Shown: in pieces, positions 17,411-26,401 of the stretch
How the letters are laid out: every line of letters starts with the position of its first letter
Numbering within the stretch: the stretch's first letter is position 1
Assembly (NCBI GenBank): GCA_016840035.1
Contig: JAEOTC010000038.1
Location: 78,760 to 142,759, forward strand
DNA: 64,000 nucleotides
Direction of reading: 5' to 3'
From: Candidatus Hodarchaeota archaeon
Lineage (GTDB): Archaea; Asgardarchaeota; Heimdallarchaeia; Hodarchaeales; Hodarchaeaceae
The notes under the pieces: generated by a model
Databases searched by the model: none
What the model saw: the letters and a program-made list of their open reading frames with translations, nothing else
What the model was told of the DNA's origin: nothing
Program-made: the position numbers and the translations under genes

Positions 17411-17587
17411 TGGTAGGCCTTTTTATTTCAAGTAAGATTTCGGTATCAAAAGGTGAAACTTCCTTCCCTTAAAAATCGCTCTTTCAAACGTCTGACGATT
17501 CAAAATGGTAATTTCTTCCCAAACTTACTGAATGTTAATCTGGTTAATATGAGAGAGTTATTTTGTATTATAGATAACCAATAACAC

Positions 17588-17595
17588 TATATAAT
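17588..17595 (+). promoter_or_regulatory. TATA box upstream of the Cys-cluster protein gene
   Basis: TATATAAT lies about 52 bases before the GTG at 17644, within a short AT-rich run, and GGAGGT (17630-17635) follows as ribosome-binding site. Spacing fits an archaeal promoter with a leader of roughly 25-30 bases. The same divergent region must also hold the promoter of the BMC operon, which I could not place. Confidence 0.5.
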
Positions 17596-17643
17596 AGATA
17601 GTAGCTTTTATTAGAAGACTATTCTCTTTGGAGGTTATTATCT

Positions 17644-18591
17644 GTGATGATTAGAGGCTTTTCAAAATATACTTCTTTTACTTGTTCGGATTGTCACATG
17701 AAATGCTGTGCGACCGAGTTCAATCTTCCAATAAGTGGGTTAGAAAAAGAATATCTTACCCAAAATTTTCCAGAATATCGACATTACTTACAATCTACAG
17801 AAAAAGGATCTTTTATACTCCGAGGAAACTCATGTCCTTTCTTGACAACCGCTGGATTGTGCCAACTGCATGCTAAATCAATAAAACCTCTTACATGTAG
17901 AATTTACCCCTTAATTTTCTGGCGATTCAACCAAAAAGATACTTTAGTTTCTATACATCCCTGTCGGGGACATGGATTTCAATGGTATTCTAGAAAGAAA
18001 TCATCTGTTGGTAATAGCTTTATCAATCAGCTATTATCTGCTAGTAAGGAGTATTATGACACTTATTGGGGGGAAGAAATCGATGCAAACAATCCTTATG
18101 AGGGAATTTCTCAAGCAAGAATTAAAGACCAACTCGAAGCTTATCGTCATACTTCAAAGGATAAATTGCTAGTAACCAACTTGAAAAACCCTGATTTATC
18201 CTCACGAATTCCATTTTCTCAGGCGTTTCAGGAGAAGGCTTTAGAGATCATCGATGGAGGGAGCATTGGAAATTTTTTAAATTCTGTTTTCAACTGGTTA
18301 ATTTGGAGTCCAGTAGGCTTGCACTTATCAATAAAAAATGCTCAAACGCTTTTTACTACCGCTGCATTATGGTTAATTGACCAAACTGAGGTAAATTCGA
18401 ACATACTTTCCTCTATTCCTCCTGAATCACAGTATTATGAGCAAACATCCTCGTTCTATGCGAGTTCCTTAACTCCTTCTTTCTGGGAAAATATCCTCGC
18501 TCAGAAAACCCTCCCCACTCTAAGTACCTTTGCAGAGAAAGTCCGCTTAATTCTCATGGGAGAACTTCCACAAGATGATTTACTTAAATGA
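17644..18591 (+). CDS. YkgJ-family Cys-cluster (Zn/Fe-chelating) protein
   Basis: A 315-residue protein. Its first 115 residues hold the YkgJ-type cysteine pattern: CSDCHMKCC near the N terminus, then CPFL, GLCQLH, LTCRIYPL, and a later HPCRGHG. The family is named as a putative zinc- or iron-binding domain and its role is poorly known. Some members are linked to protein or RNA modification. The remaining 200 residues are helical and unassigned. It starts at GTG 17644 or ATG 17647, both served by GGAGGT. It is divergent from the BMC operon, so a regulatory link is possible but unsupported. Confidence 0.75.
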   Translation: MMIRGFSKYTSFTCSDCHMKCCATEFNLPISGLEKEYLTQNFPEYRHYLQSTEKGSFILRGNSCPFLTTAGLCQLHAKSIKPLTCRIYPLIFWRFNQKDTLVSIHPCRGHGFQWYSRKKSSVGNSFINQLLSASKEYYDTYWGEEIDANNPYEGISQARIKDQLEAYRHTSKDKLLVTNLKNPDLSSRIPFSQAFQEKALEIIDGGSIGNFLNSVFNWLIWSPVGLHLSIKNAQTLFTTAALWLIDQTEVNSNILSSIPPESQYYEQTSSFYASSLTPSFWENILAQKTLPTLSTFAEKVRLILMGELPQDDLLK

Positions 18592-18691
18592 AATCGTTCT
18601 TTTTGAAAAACGTGAACTTGTAGGTAAACTGTTAAGAAGGAATCAGAAAAGACTATAGAATGACGAAGAGTCGCTATACGAGTGATTTATT

Positions 18692-18874
18692 ATGGCAGGA
18701 AGTCACGGAAGCCTTACAAAAGCTGGGAAAGTTCGAAATCAAACTCCTAAAGTTGAAGGACGTAAAAGAAAAGGATTAACACCTATCTTACGCAACAAAA
18801 AGAATTATATTAAGAGAATTGTTAAAGAGATGCCGGTAGGTCAACCTGAATATCGTCAAGAACGTCGAAGGTAA
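18692..18874 (+). CDS. rps30e: 30S ribosomal protein eS30
   Basis: A 60-residue basic protein with the family signature GSHGSLTKAGKVRNQTPKV and a basic C terminus. eS30 is a small-subunit protein shared by eukaryotes and some archaea, where it lies near the decoding centre. Unlike in eukaryotes, it is not fused to a ubiquitin-like domain. The length is normal for archaea. Confidence 0.92.
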   Translation: MAGSHGSLTKAGKVRNQTPKVEGRKRKGLTPILRNKKNYIKRIVKEMPVGQPEYRQERRR

Positions 18875-18951
18875 ATTTACCGATTTTTACTTTTAAAATT
18901 AACCTTTGAATTAAATTTCTTTTTGCTTCTAAATATCTACTATTTTTTAAC

Positions 18952-19473
18952 CTATTTTATTGCTTTCACTACCCCATATTTTCCTCGAGAGTAGGTTAAC
19001 ATTCCTTTATAACCCTCTAATCTCCATTGATTATCTATATGCAATGCCACAATTCGTGAAAGGAATAAATCGTGTGTCCCAAGGGGAATAATCTGTTCTA
19101 CCTTGCATTCCATACTCACTGGGCATTCTTTAATCGAGGGAATATTAACCATTTTACTTTCTTCTCTGGTGAAATTACACTCCGACCATTTATCTATGTC
19201 TCTTCCAGACTGTGTTCCACAAATTTCAACTTGTTTAAGTATTGTTTCTGTTGGAAAGTTAATTACAAATTCCTTGGTTTCTTTTATTAGAGAGTATGTG
19301 TACCTTCCAGGTCTCACTCCAATGGAAACAATGGGAGGATCAGAACAACATGTGCCAGCCCATGAAAGTGTAATAATGGATTCTTTTGTACCTTGTTTCG
19401 CTGATACTAATATAACTGGATTAGGATAAAAGAAAGTACTAATTTTAACTTCATTTTTCATAATGAAACTCAT
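18952..19473 (-). CDS. Flavin reductase-like (flavoredoxin) domain protein
   Basis: A 173-residue FMN-binding split-barrel protein. PNPVILVSAKQGTKESIITLSWAGTCCSDPPIVSIGV at the start and the later LIKETKEFVINFP and GRDIDKW are typical of the flavin reductase/flavoredoxin family, which moves electrons between NAD(P)H, FMN and partner proteins. Partner and substrate cannot be deduced. The start could be M1 or the internal M5, which differ by 12 bases. Confidence 0.85.
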   Translation of the reverse strand: MSFIMKNEVKISTFFYPNPVILVSAKQGTKESIITLSWAGTCCSDPPIVSIGVRPGRYTYSLIKETKEFVINFPTETILKQVEICGTQSGRDIDKWSECNFTREESKMVNIPSIKECPVSMECKVEQIIPLGTHDLFLSRIVALHIDNQWRLEGYKGMLTYSRGKYGVVKAIK

Positions 19474-19548
19474 CCAATGTCGAGAGGTTTCTATTTTGTT
19501 ACCTTTAGAATGGATAATTTTACGATAATAAAGGAAGTAAAAAAGGCC

Positions 19549-19562
19549 TTGGTATATAAATC
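19549..19562 (-). promoter_or_regulatory. TATA box for the flavoredoxin gene
   Basis: Read on the minus strand the element is TTTATATA flanked by GG and CC, a near-consensus archaeal TATA box, about 80 bases before ATG 19473. It implies a leader of roughly 50 bases. No plus-strand gene follows it. Confidence 0.45.
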
Positions 19563-19608
19563 CCTTCCCAAATTAATAATGTTTCATGCCTCAGGTTGAG
19601 AAAACCAG

Positions 19609-19899
19609 CTATCTTTTAATATGATTTCCGCACCTTTCACAAAATCGTGATTCGGGAGATAATTGAGCTCCGCACTGAGTACAGAAACGAATTTGTTTCA
19701 TTTTTGGTTTTAAATCACTTTTTGGATCCTTTTTTTTCGCATAATCCGCCCAAGCTGATTTATGAGGATCTAATCCCTTTTCCTCAGCATATTTAAACCA
19801 TACAGACTTTTCTGTTCTCTTTTTTTTCAATTGCGCACCCCTGGCTGCCACTAGCAATGTTACTCCTTTAGTTAGGAATTCGATTGAATTATGCCTCAA
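19609..19899 (-). CDS. Zinc-ribbon protein
   Basis: A small protein with a C-terminal double CxxC ribbon (FCTQCGAQLSPESRFCERCGNHI) after a helical basic segment (SVWFKYAEEKGLDPHKSAWADYAKK). The listed frame begins at ATG 19899 (96 residues). The first 23 residues look unlike the rest, and a TTG at 19830 with GGTG five bases upstream may be the real start, giving 73 residues. Its 5' end lies close to a tRNA gene on the same strand. Function is unknown; such ribbons commonly bind nucleic acid or protein. Confidence 0.65.
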   Translation of the reverse strand: MRHNSIEFLTKGVTLLVAARGAQLKKKRTEKSVWFKYAEEKGLDPHKSAWADYAKKKDPKSDLKPKMKQIRFCTQCGAQLSPESRFCERCGNHIKR

Positions 19900-20095
19900 G
19901 GACTAAAAAAGGGTTATCATTACGGAATTCATACACTATTTTCTCGTAGGAATTCCACCTTTGCACAACTAAGACTTGAACAGGTGGAATTGCCCTTTAT
20001 AGCGGATTATAAAGAATTTAACTCCTTCTATTCACGTATTTCCTCCCAAAAACAGCAAAGATTTCTTAAAGACAGTTTCAAGGATAAAAATAGAG

Positions 20096-20193
20096 TGGTA
20101 GCGGCTGGAGGATTTGAACCATCCGATCTCGGGGTATCGCAAGAATTCCATCTTTATGAGCCCCGCGGGATAACCTAGCTACCCTAAGCCGCT
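20096..20193 (-). tRNA. tRNA-Met(CAT), initiator type, with intron
   Basis: The minus strand folds as a tRNA: acceptor AGCGGCU/AGCCGCU with encoded CCA, D-arm GGGU..UCCC, anticodon stem CGGGG/CCCCG and loop CTCATAA with anticodon CAT. A 19-base intron (about 20136-20154) sits at the usual 37/38 position. The A1:U72 pair and three G:C pairs at the base of the anticodon stem are archaeal initiator tRNA features. The T-arm reads GGATGG-TTCAAAT-CCTCC, so one extra U must bulge or the stem carries mismatches. Confidence 0.8.
20136..20154 (-). other. Intron of tRNA-Met
   Basis: Nineteen bases that interrupt the anticodon loop after base 37. Removing them restores a normal seven-base loop CTCATAA closed by CGGGG/CCCCG. 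The exact ends can shift by one base because of flanking A residues. Confidence 0.6.
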
Positions 20194-20696
20194 AGTCCAA
20201 TCAGATAAGGAGACTTCCACATATGCAGGGAGAAGGATGTTTCTTTCTTTAGATGTTCAATACAAGCATCTCCAAGCAAAAGGAAAATACTAACAGATTC
20301 AATTTAACTTTTTCTAATAAAATATCCATCTACTATTCTATCCATTTTTTATAGTTAATAATCGAACTAGTTCCTATTCTTGATTTTTATCTTCAAATCT
20401 GAATTGGTTTAATCATTGTTGCATCTAGATATTCAGGTACATTTTTCAACATTCATGACTAATCTTCATAGGCAATCTTGAATATAGGAATAGAATTTTA
20501 CTGGATTAAAGCTTTCAATAATACTCATAGTAATTATGGATGAATCTTATGCTAAAAAGTATATATTATTCCTTTAGTAGCATGATCGATAAATCTTACA
20601 AGAATTTAGAAAGAAAGATGGACACTGAAAGAAACTGATAGAAAAAGTAAAGGAAGGATTAAATCATATTTTCTGTCTCAAACCCTCTAATTTATA
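20194..20696. other. Gene-free stretch between tRNA-Met and the amidohydrolase
   Basis: About 500 AT-rich bases without a convincing frame. The first part holds the upstream region of the tRNA. A TATATATTA-like element near 20562-20572 and TTTATA near 20691 are candidate promoter elements for the downstream gene. I see no repeats or structured RNA. Confidence 0.45.
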
Positions 20697-21634
20697 TTGA
20701 AAATAATCACCCGATTAAGATTTTCGATTCGCATGTCCATCTTTGGGGTCTTAGATACTTTAGCGAATATTTAGAATATATTAAGCAATTCGGTATTTGC
20801 AAAATAGTGGGAATAGGGGATCGGAAATTAAAACGTAAATTTGCTTCAAAGGGGCTCAGTGATAATATTGTTTTTTGTAACTACCTGAGCTCTTATGATT
20901 TTTTGAAATTTAATATAAAAAAGTTGCTGGATCAGATTGATAAGGCTCATGCCACTGGGATTAGCCATCTGAAAATTTTTGTAGGCCCGATGTTTCAATT
21001 TTTTACCAGAAATAAATCTTTCTTTAGAATTAATGATTCTAGATTAGACTCTGTATATTCACAGATAGAAAACTATGATATGACAGTTTTGATACACGTA
21101 GCAGATCCAGATATTTCGTACATGAAGAAATACAAGAACAAACAAAAATATGGATCGAAAACCGAAAGAATTAATGATTTTTCAGATATGCTCGATAAAT
21201 TTCCTAAGATTAGAATGATTTCTGCTCATTTAGGATGTTTACCAGAAGATGTTGACAAATTAGGAGATTTATTAGAAAGACATCCCCAGCTTTATGTTGA
21301 TACCGCATCTACTCGTTGGATGATACGTGAGCTTGGAAAAAACGTAAGTAGATCTAAAGAATGGTTAGAAAAATATCAAGATAGAATATTATTTGGTTCA
21401 GATCTCGGGAATTTCGAATTCAATTTAAAATTCTTCATGAGTAAGAAGCGTCGTGAATATTACTGGGGTAGTAGGTACTGGTCTCAACGATTATTCTGGG
21501 AAACATCTCACCAGACTCCTTTACCCTTTAAGGACAAGGATAATCCAGAAGGAACAATTATAAAAGGATTAAATCTGTCAGAATCGACATTAAAAAAATT
21601 ATATTTTGGAAATGCATCAAAAATTCTAGACTGA
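20697..21634 (+). pseudogene. Amidohydrolase (amidohydrolase_2-like) split by a frameshift
   Basis: From TTG 20697 one frame encodes MKNNHPIKIFDSHVHLWGLRY, whose HVH is the N-terminal metal motif of amidohydrolases, and then meets a stop at 20772. The matching continuation (SEYLEYIKQFGICKIVGIGDRK and onwards) runs in another frame to 21634. Adding one T at about 20757-20762 (TACTTA to TACTTTA) joins both into one product of about 312 residues. The C-terminal part keeps MISAHLGCL and LFGSDLG, which supply further metal-site residues. Without the repair, the longest piece starts at GTG 20807 and lacks HxH. It is either a decaying gene or a sequencing error. Confidence 0.8.
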
Positions 21635-21774
21635 TTGGATTCTCTCTAAAGAAAATTCTGAATGATCTGTTTTCATATTCCTTTATCTGTGCTATTACCT
21701 TATAATTTCCTTTTATACCCGAAAATTATACATTGATTCTGAATTACTCGTGATATATCACTTGTTGATAGTAA

Positions 21775-22182
21775 CTAATTCAGGAAACCTATCATAAGTA
21801 TTCCTAGACCGAAGCATATTAACGCTGCTAATATCGTAGGTAGGTCTCTCATCTGCCTAGTTATTATTTCATCAGAATACCGTGTGGGACCACTAGGAGC
21901 TCGACCCCATTGTGTTGTCATTACTGCAACACTTTTTGTACGCTGAGCGGTAAATGATAACGCCAGAAGGACTATGATCCCAGTAAGTGTCAAAATAGTC
22001 GCAAAAGTTAGAAACAAGTCGTGTAAATTTGATGAACTTAGAACATTTGTGAGGTTTGGTGAACCAAACACGATAAAAATAATAATTGACAATGGAATGT
22101 CAAATAATAGAAATTTATTTAGTACTTTGACAACAAGTCGTACTACGGATCTAAACTCTCCTCGATCAGGTGTTAAATTCAT
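21775..22182 (-). CDS. Small membrane protein, three predicted helices
   Basis: A 135-residue protein with hydrophobic segments at about 24-42 (FLLFDIPLSIIIFIVFG), 58-80 (LFLTFATILTLTGIIVLLAL) and 115-134 (LPTILAALICFGLGILMIGFL). The middle loop is basic and Gln/Arg-containing. No family is recognised. A TATA element lies 33-43 bases upstream, so the transcript would have almost no leader. Confidence 0.65.
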   Translation of the reverse strand: MNLTPDRGEFRSVVRLVVKVLNKFLLFDIPLSIIIFIVFGSPNLTNVLSSSNLHDLFLTFATILTLTGIIVLLALSFTAQRTKSVAVMTTQWGRAPSGPTRYSDEIITRQMRDLPTILAALICFGLGILMIGFLN

Positions 22183-22214
22183 TTTGACTCACAATACTCA
22201 ACGGAGAGAAGTAT

Positions 22215-22225
22215 GGTATATATAA
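22215..22225 (-). promoter_or_regulatory. TATA box for the 21775-22182 membrane protein gene
   Basis: On the minus strand TTATATATACC ends about 33 bases before ATG 22182. With initiation about 25 bases downstream, the transcript would have a very short leader. Confidence 0.5.
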
Positions 22226-22283
22226 TGCCTGATACTGGAATCCAATGAGTGAAAGATGATTGTATTTGTTAGTATTTGAGTCT

Positions 22284-22652
22284 TTACTCGAAGAAAAATG
22301 CCTTGAATTCAGTATCTTGCTGTAATAGTTCTGTCACCTGGAGACCTAAAGGTGTTAATTGCCACCCTTTCTCTCCCCGTTCGACTAATCCTATATCTAA
22401 AAGTGAGCGACTATACTTCCCAGTTCGAATGTGACTTCTTATTGTGTCTAAACCGACCCCTATGATTTTACTCAATCTTTTATAGCCAACGGAGTCACGG
22501 TATAATTCGATCAAAATACGTTTTTTCGTACGCCCCAATCGTTCCATGATTTCCTTCGGATCTTGAGCAATTGCTGAATCTTCAGTATGTTTTATATCAT
22601 TATTAACATCAGAATTCGATAAATCACTTTTAGGGTCTTCTTTATCCGCCAT
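22284..22652 (-). CDS. Winged-helix DNA-binding domain protein
   Basis: A 122-residue protein with a disordered acidic N terminus (about 1-32) and a winged-helix-like body: ERLGRTKKRILIELYRDSVGYKRLSKIIGVGLDTIRSHI forms the helix-turn-helix, and SLLDIGLVERGEKGWQLTPLGLQVTELL the wing and last helix. It ends in FFFE. Probably a transcription regulator. The target is unknown. It is transcribed in the same direction as the downstream membrane protein and the upstream eL42 gene, 44 bases after the latter. Confidence 0.7.
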   Translation of the reverse strand: MADKEDPKSDLSNSDVNNDIKHTEDSAIAQDPKEIMERLGRTKKRILIELYRDSVGYKRLSKIIGVGLDTIRSHIRTGKYSRSLLDIGLVERGEKGWQLTPLGLQVTELLQQDTEFKAFFFE

Positions 22653-22695
22653 ATTGAAATCCCAAAGATACCATTAGTAAAGAATGCGAAATAAT

Positions 22696-22998
22696 TTAGG
22701 CTCTTTGAAGTTCAGATCTTCTTGCTCTGGGTCGGCTACGAATCCATTTTTTCCCGCATTCTTCACATGTAATTCGGATATCAACCTTCTTGGTAGTTTT
22801 TGAGGTCATATTTCGTGAAGCGATTGGTCTTCGAGAATAACGTCCATGATTTCCAATTCGAGAAGTCCATCGAGCCATACGTCGACTTCCTTGCCCCATT
22901 CCACCTCCACGTTGTTTCGCTTTTTCAAGTTTCACTGCTTGAACTGTATGTTTATTGCAATGTGGACAGAATGTTCGCATCTTTGCGGGAATTTTCAC
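22696..22998 (-). CDS. rpl42e: 50S ribosomal protein eL42 (L44e)
   Basis: A 100-residue basic zinc protein: MRTFCPHCNKHT and ITCEECGKKW provide the CxxC pairs, with QRGGGMGQGSRRMARWTSRIGNHGRYSRRP between. eL42 sits at the E site of the large subunit in archaea and eukaryotes. M1 and M7 are both possible starts. The wHTH gene lies directly downstream. Confidence 0.95.
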   Translation of the reverse strand: MKIPAKMRTFCPHCNKHTVQAVKLEKAKQRGGGMGQGSRRMARWTSRIGNHGRYSRRPIASRNMTSKTTKKVDIRITCEECGKKWIRSRPRARRSELQRA

Positions 22999-23187
22999 CT
23001 TAATTAGCTCCAGTCCGATTACCGTTTTATCCCTTCTGTAAATGTAAGAAGGTTGTTAGTAACTCACTTTTTCCCTAATGTTAAAAACTTCTGCTTTTCT
23101 GATGACTATTCCCTATATTTTTGTTATTCTGCAGACTCCTGCGATAGTCCTAAAAAGTTGATGTTGTTCCACTGAATTTGAACTGAC

Positions 23188-24321
23188 TTGCCTTTAGACA
23201 AAAAGTACAAAACAATTTTTGAATCAGGGATATTATTAGGGTCAGCTGTAATCCTAGCGATTATTATATCACTATCATTAGTAGGTTTTCTCGGTAATTC
23301 GTCTATGCCCAATGTGGCTGTATCTACATATAGTATGATGCCGATTTATAAGGGATTTGAAGGTTCAACTACCCTACACCCACTTCAGGGGGATATCCTC
23401 TTAGTAAAAAATGTTCCAGCCGAATCTCTGGAAATTGGAGATGTGATTGTATTTGATACACCCTCCATTCCTGATCCTGTAGTACATAGGATAATAGCGC
23501 GGTGGCAGAATAGTTCAGGTCATTTCTTCTTCAAAACTAATGGAGATAACAAAGAAACAAATAAATATCCTGATTCGTGGACTGTTCATGAAAAAGACGT
23601 TATTGGCAAGGTTGTCATTCGAATCCCTCATATAGGATGGTTCCTACTAACTTTACAAACAAATTTAGGTAAAATTTTGATCCTTTCTCTAGCTATTCTG
23701 GTTTTATTTGGAGAGGATATCTTTGGTTATCTCGGTCTTACAAAGAAAGAGGATAATAACAGCTCTACACGAACCGAACTACAAAAAAATGGGAATTCCG
23801 AAGCTAAAAAACCATCCAGATCGTATATTAATATTATAAAAAGGAAAGAATCAATCTACATATTTTTGGGAACAAGCATATTCCTAATATTTATCTTTAG
23901 TAATTTCTTGGCTGGATTCTCGCAGACCCCTTCAATTGATGTTTTTAAAATCAATGATTCGGCAGAGAGCAATAGTCTTCTAGATTCTTCACCTGATTCA
24001 CTTATGTCTCTCAATCCTCAAGGGGAATGGACAGAAATAATTGAAAATTTTCCACAGAGAGTCTATTTCTATCCAATATTGATTAAGCTTCGATCAGGGG
24101 GAATTTTCAATAATATACATTACTTTGAAATTCGTGTTAACCAAAATCAAGGTCTTTATAGATGGACAATCGTCAATAATTATATCGGAACCCATACAAT
24201 AAGCGGGGGAATCATTTCGCAAATAAACGGAACTGTTAACATCTCTATTCACTTATATTCAAGAGGTTTGTTTGCAAGCCCAATACAAACGTTTACTTTT
24301 CCATTATTTCTTCAAGGTTAG
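23188..24321 (+). CDS. Signal peptidase I-like protein with C-terminal extracellular domain
   Basis: A 377-residue membrane protein. After an N-terminal membrane helix (about 12-34) come STYSMMP (Ser49, the S26B nucleophile), GDILLVKNV, GDVIVFD and VVHRI (His100, the general base of the archaeal/ER form, replacing bacterial Lys), then TNGDNKETNKYPDSW and VIGKVVIRIP. A second helix (about 158-180) and a third (about 225-250) follow, then a 130-residue domain outside. Family members are usually 150-220 residues, so the last part is an addition of unknown role. The start is TTG 23188. Confidence 0.85.
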   Translation: MPLDKKYKTIFESGILLGSAVILAIIISLSLVGFLGNSSMPNVAVSTYSMMPIYKGFEGSTTLHPLQGDILLVKNVPAESLEIGDVIVFDTPSIPDPVVHRIIARWQNSSGHFFFKTNGDNKETNKYPDSWTVHEKDVIGKVVIRIPHIGWFLLTLQTNLGKILILSLAILVLFGEDIFGYLGLTKKEDNNSSTRTELQKNGNSEAKKPSRSYINIIKRKESIYIFLGTSIFLIFIFSNFLAGFSQTPSIDVFKINDSAESNSLLDSSPDSLMSLNPQGEWTEIIENFPQRVYFYPILIKLRSGGIFNNIHYFEIRVNQNQGLYRWTIVNNYIGTHTISGGIISQINGTVNISIHLYSRGLFASPIQTFTFPLFLQG

Positions 24322-24331
24322 TGCATTCATC

Positions 24332-25087
24332 ATGGTAAACATATGTTATTTAGTTGGTACAGCAGGTTCAGGAAAAACTATGCTGATTTCATCTCTTCAG
24401 CAATATCTAAAACAAAAAGGAGCAAGTTTGACAATAGTTAACCTTGATCCTGCCGTTCGACATATCCCTTATCAAGCTGATATAGATATAAGAGACTATA
24501 TTGATTTTGATCAGCTTGTAGATGAATACAAACTTGGACCAAATGGGGCGTTAATAGCTGCGACTGATCTTGTTGCCGATTACATAAATGATATCAGAGA
24601 AAACGTTGAGGAGTTAGGAGAAAGTTCCGATATCGTATTAGTAGATACTCCGGGTCAAGTGGAACTTTTTGCTTACCGAAACGCGAGTATAAGAATCACC
24701 AAGAGCTTTCCAACAGATTCAACTTTACTTGCCTTTTTGTTTGATTCTGCCTTGGTTTCGAATATTTCAGGCTATTTGTCTGTAAACCTGTTAGCGACTT
24801 CTGTACAAATTCGTTTGAACTTACCTATTATTCATGTAATGTCAAAAACCGATTTACTTAAACCTCATCAAGTTGATGATATTTTGGATTGGAGAGAAAA
24901 TCCGTATGATGCCATTGATCAGCTATACGGAATGAACCGTGAATTTGCATTCAAAACTGGCCAAATTTTTGAAGATATGGGCGATATACCCTTAATACCT
25001 GTTAGCTCATTGTCTGGAGAAGGATTAGAGCTTCTCAGCGCTCAATTAAGCAGAACTTTTTCTGCGGGGGATGATTGGTCCATTTAA
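24332..25087 (+). CDS. GPN-loop GTPase
   Basis: A P-loop GTPase of about 251 residues: NICYLVGTAGSGKT (Walker A), NLDPAVRHIPYQADIDIRDYI, the family GPN motif in KLGPNGALI, DTPGQVELF (Walker B/G3) and SKTDLL (G4). GPN GTPases form dimers and, in eukaryotes, help assemble RNA polymerase II. The frame is open further upstream to 24272, overlapping the end of the signal peptidase gene, but the domain begins exactly at ATG 24332, which I take as the start. Confidence 0.93.
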   Translation: MVNICYLVGTAGSGKTMLISSLQQYLKQKGASLTIVNLDPAVRHIPYQADIDIRDYIDFDQLVDEYKLGPNGALIAATDLVADYINDIRENVEELGESSDIVLVDTPGQVELFAYRNASIRITKSFPTDSTLLAFLFDSALVSNISGYLSVNLLATSVQIRLNLPIIHVMSKTDLLKPHQVDDILDWRENPYDAIDQLYGMNREFAFKTGQIFEDMGDIPLIPVSSLSGEGLELLSAQLSRTFSAGDDWSI

Positions 25088-25098
25088 TCGCTATTTCT

Positions 25099-25500
25099 CT
25101 AGTGTATGGGTCCAGGAAGCATCCAAATTAGAGAAGTAATCACGATGAATAACAAGGTGAATGTAAATGTCCCCGAAAAGATTAATCGTTTCTGATCAAC
25201 TTCTTCAGGAGTAATCCTTAAACCTAGTCTGACAAATGTAATGCAAATCCCTAAACCAGAAAGCCAGAAGAGAAACCATGATCCAGGAGAAATTGCAGGA
25301 AAAAGGACAAATGTGCTTCCAGTTATTATACCACTGATTGCACCGAAAATTACTTTTGTATAATACATCTGAGTGTTGGGAGACAGTCCTTTGAAATTGA
25401 AGTTTGATCTTTTCACTGGGGCGCTGATAATTTCATCCTCGGGCTTTTGACTTATCCTCCGGATCTTCCTCTGACTGATATTTCGTCGTTCTCTTGACAT
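25099..25500 (-). CDS. Small membrane protein, hypothetical
   Basis: A 133-residue protein with a basic cytoplasmic N terminus (SRERRNISQRKIRRISQK) and three hydrophobic segments: about 49-70, 76-94 (WFLFWLSGLGICITFVRLGL) and 107-126 (FSGTFTFTLLFIVITSLIWML). No family recognised. It is convergent with the GPN GTPase gene, 11 bases apart. Confidence 0.7.
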   Translation of the reverse strand: MSRERRNISQRKIRRISQKPEDEIISAPVKRSNFNFKGLSPNTQMYYTKVIFGAISGIITGSTFVLFPAISPGSWFLFWLSGLGICITFVRLGLRITPEEVDQKRLIFSGTFTFTLLFIVITSLIWMLPGPIH

Positions 25501-25786
25501 GATTACTTCCTTCTTTATAAAATGTTACAAGTTTCGGTTAAATTGAGGAATATTTGAATATACGAATTATGTATACATATTAAGGTCATAAATGACAATA
25601 ATAGATGATTAGAAACAAAGTTTTAATTTTTGTGAGAGCGGCTAGTAACTAACTCAGAAGTCAAGAATTAAAGAAATTAAGTTTTAATCTTTAATTATGG
25701 ATATTCCTTAATACCCATAAAATCACTATTAATATTCGTAGACATAATTACTATAATTAGTATGAAATAGTGGGTTGCTTTGAAAA

Positions 25787-26401
25787 ATGAGTTATTCTGG
25801 AGAATATTTAGTTAAGCTTGCTAGAAGGACTATTGAGACTTTTTTAAGAAGCAAAATCAAAATCAAGTCACCCAAAGATGCTCCTTCTGATCTCAAGGAT
25901 CAATCAGGAGTTTTTGTTACCCTCCACCGTATTGACCAAGGCGATAAACCAGTTTTAAGGGGGTGTATTGGAAGAATACAGAGCCCAGGAAGTACTCTTA
26001 TTCAATCTACTATTGATTCAGCAATAGATGCAATAATTCATGATTATCGCTTTCCTAATGTCACGTACTCTGAATTAGACAAGATAACCATAGAAGTTAC
26101 TGTATTATCCATCCCAAAAAAAATCGAAGTAAACGACCCAGAAGAGTATTTCGACATAATAGAAATTGGTCGTCATGGATTAATTGCGGAGAGGGGTTCA
26201 ATTCAGCGTGGATTATTGTTACCACAAGTACCTGTTGAACAGGGGTGGGACATCAAATCATACTTAGATTATGTATGCCAAAAAGCAGGTTTACCATCTA
26301 ATTCTTGGCAAAATCTCGAAACAGCGATTTCATCCTTCGAGGGATTTATATTTTCAGAAATTTCTCCCAATGGAGAGATAAAGCCAAAATTAAGTCATTG
26401 A
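25787..26401 (+). CDS. AMMECR1-domain protein
   Basis: A 204-residue protein with the AMMECR1 signature LRGCIG (about 64-69) and the following blocks FPNVTYSELDKITIEVTVLS, GRHGLIAE, RGLLLPQVPVEQGWD and FEGFIFSE. The family is universal in archaea and eukaryotes. Its biochemical function is unknown, although it often lies near a partner with a MEMO domain, which is absent here. It is convergent with the next gene, with a seven-base overlap of the 3' ends. Confidence 0.93.
   Translation: MSYSGEYLVKLARRTIETFLRSKIKIKSPKDAPSDLKDQSGVFVTLHRIDQGDKPVLRGCIGRIQSPGSTLIQSTIDSAIDAIIHDYRFPNVTYSELDKITIEVTVLSIPKKIEVNDPEEYFDIIEIGRHGLIAERGSIQRGLLLPQVPVEQGWDIKSYLDYVCQKAGLPSNSWQNLETAISSFEGFIFSEISPNGEIKPKLSH

Noticed and set aside
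19891..20178. 95-codon plus-strand frame over the tRNA-Met gene
   Set aside because: It runs through the antisense of a clear tRNA and has no recognisable domain.
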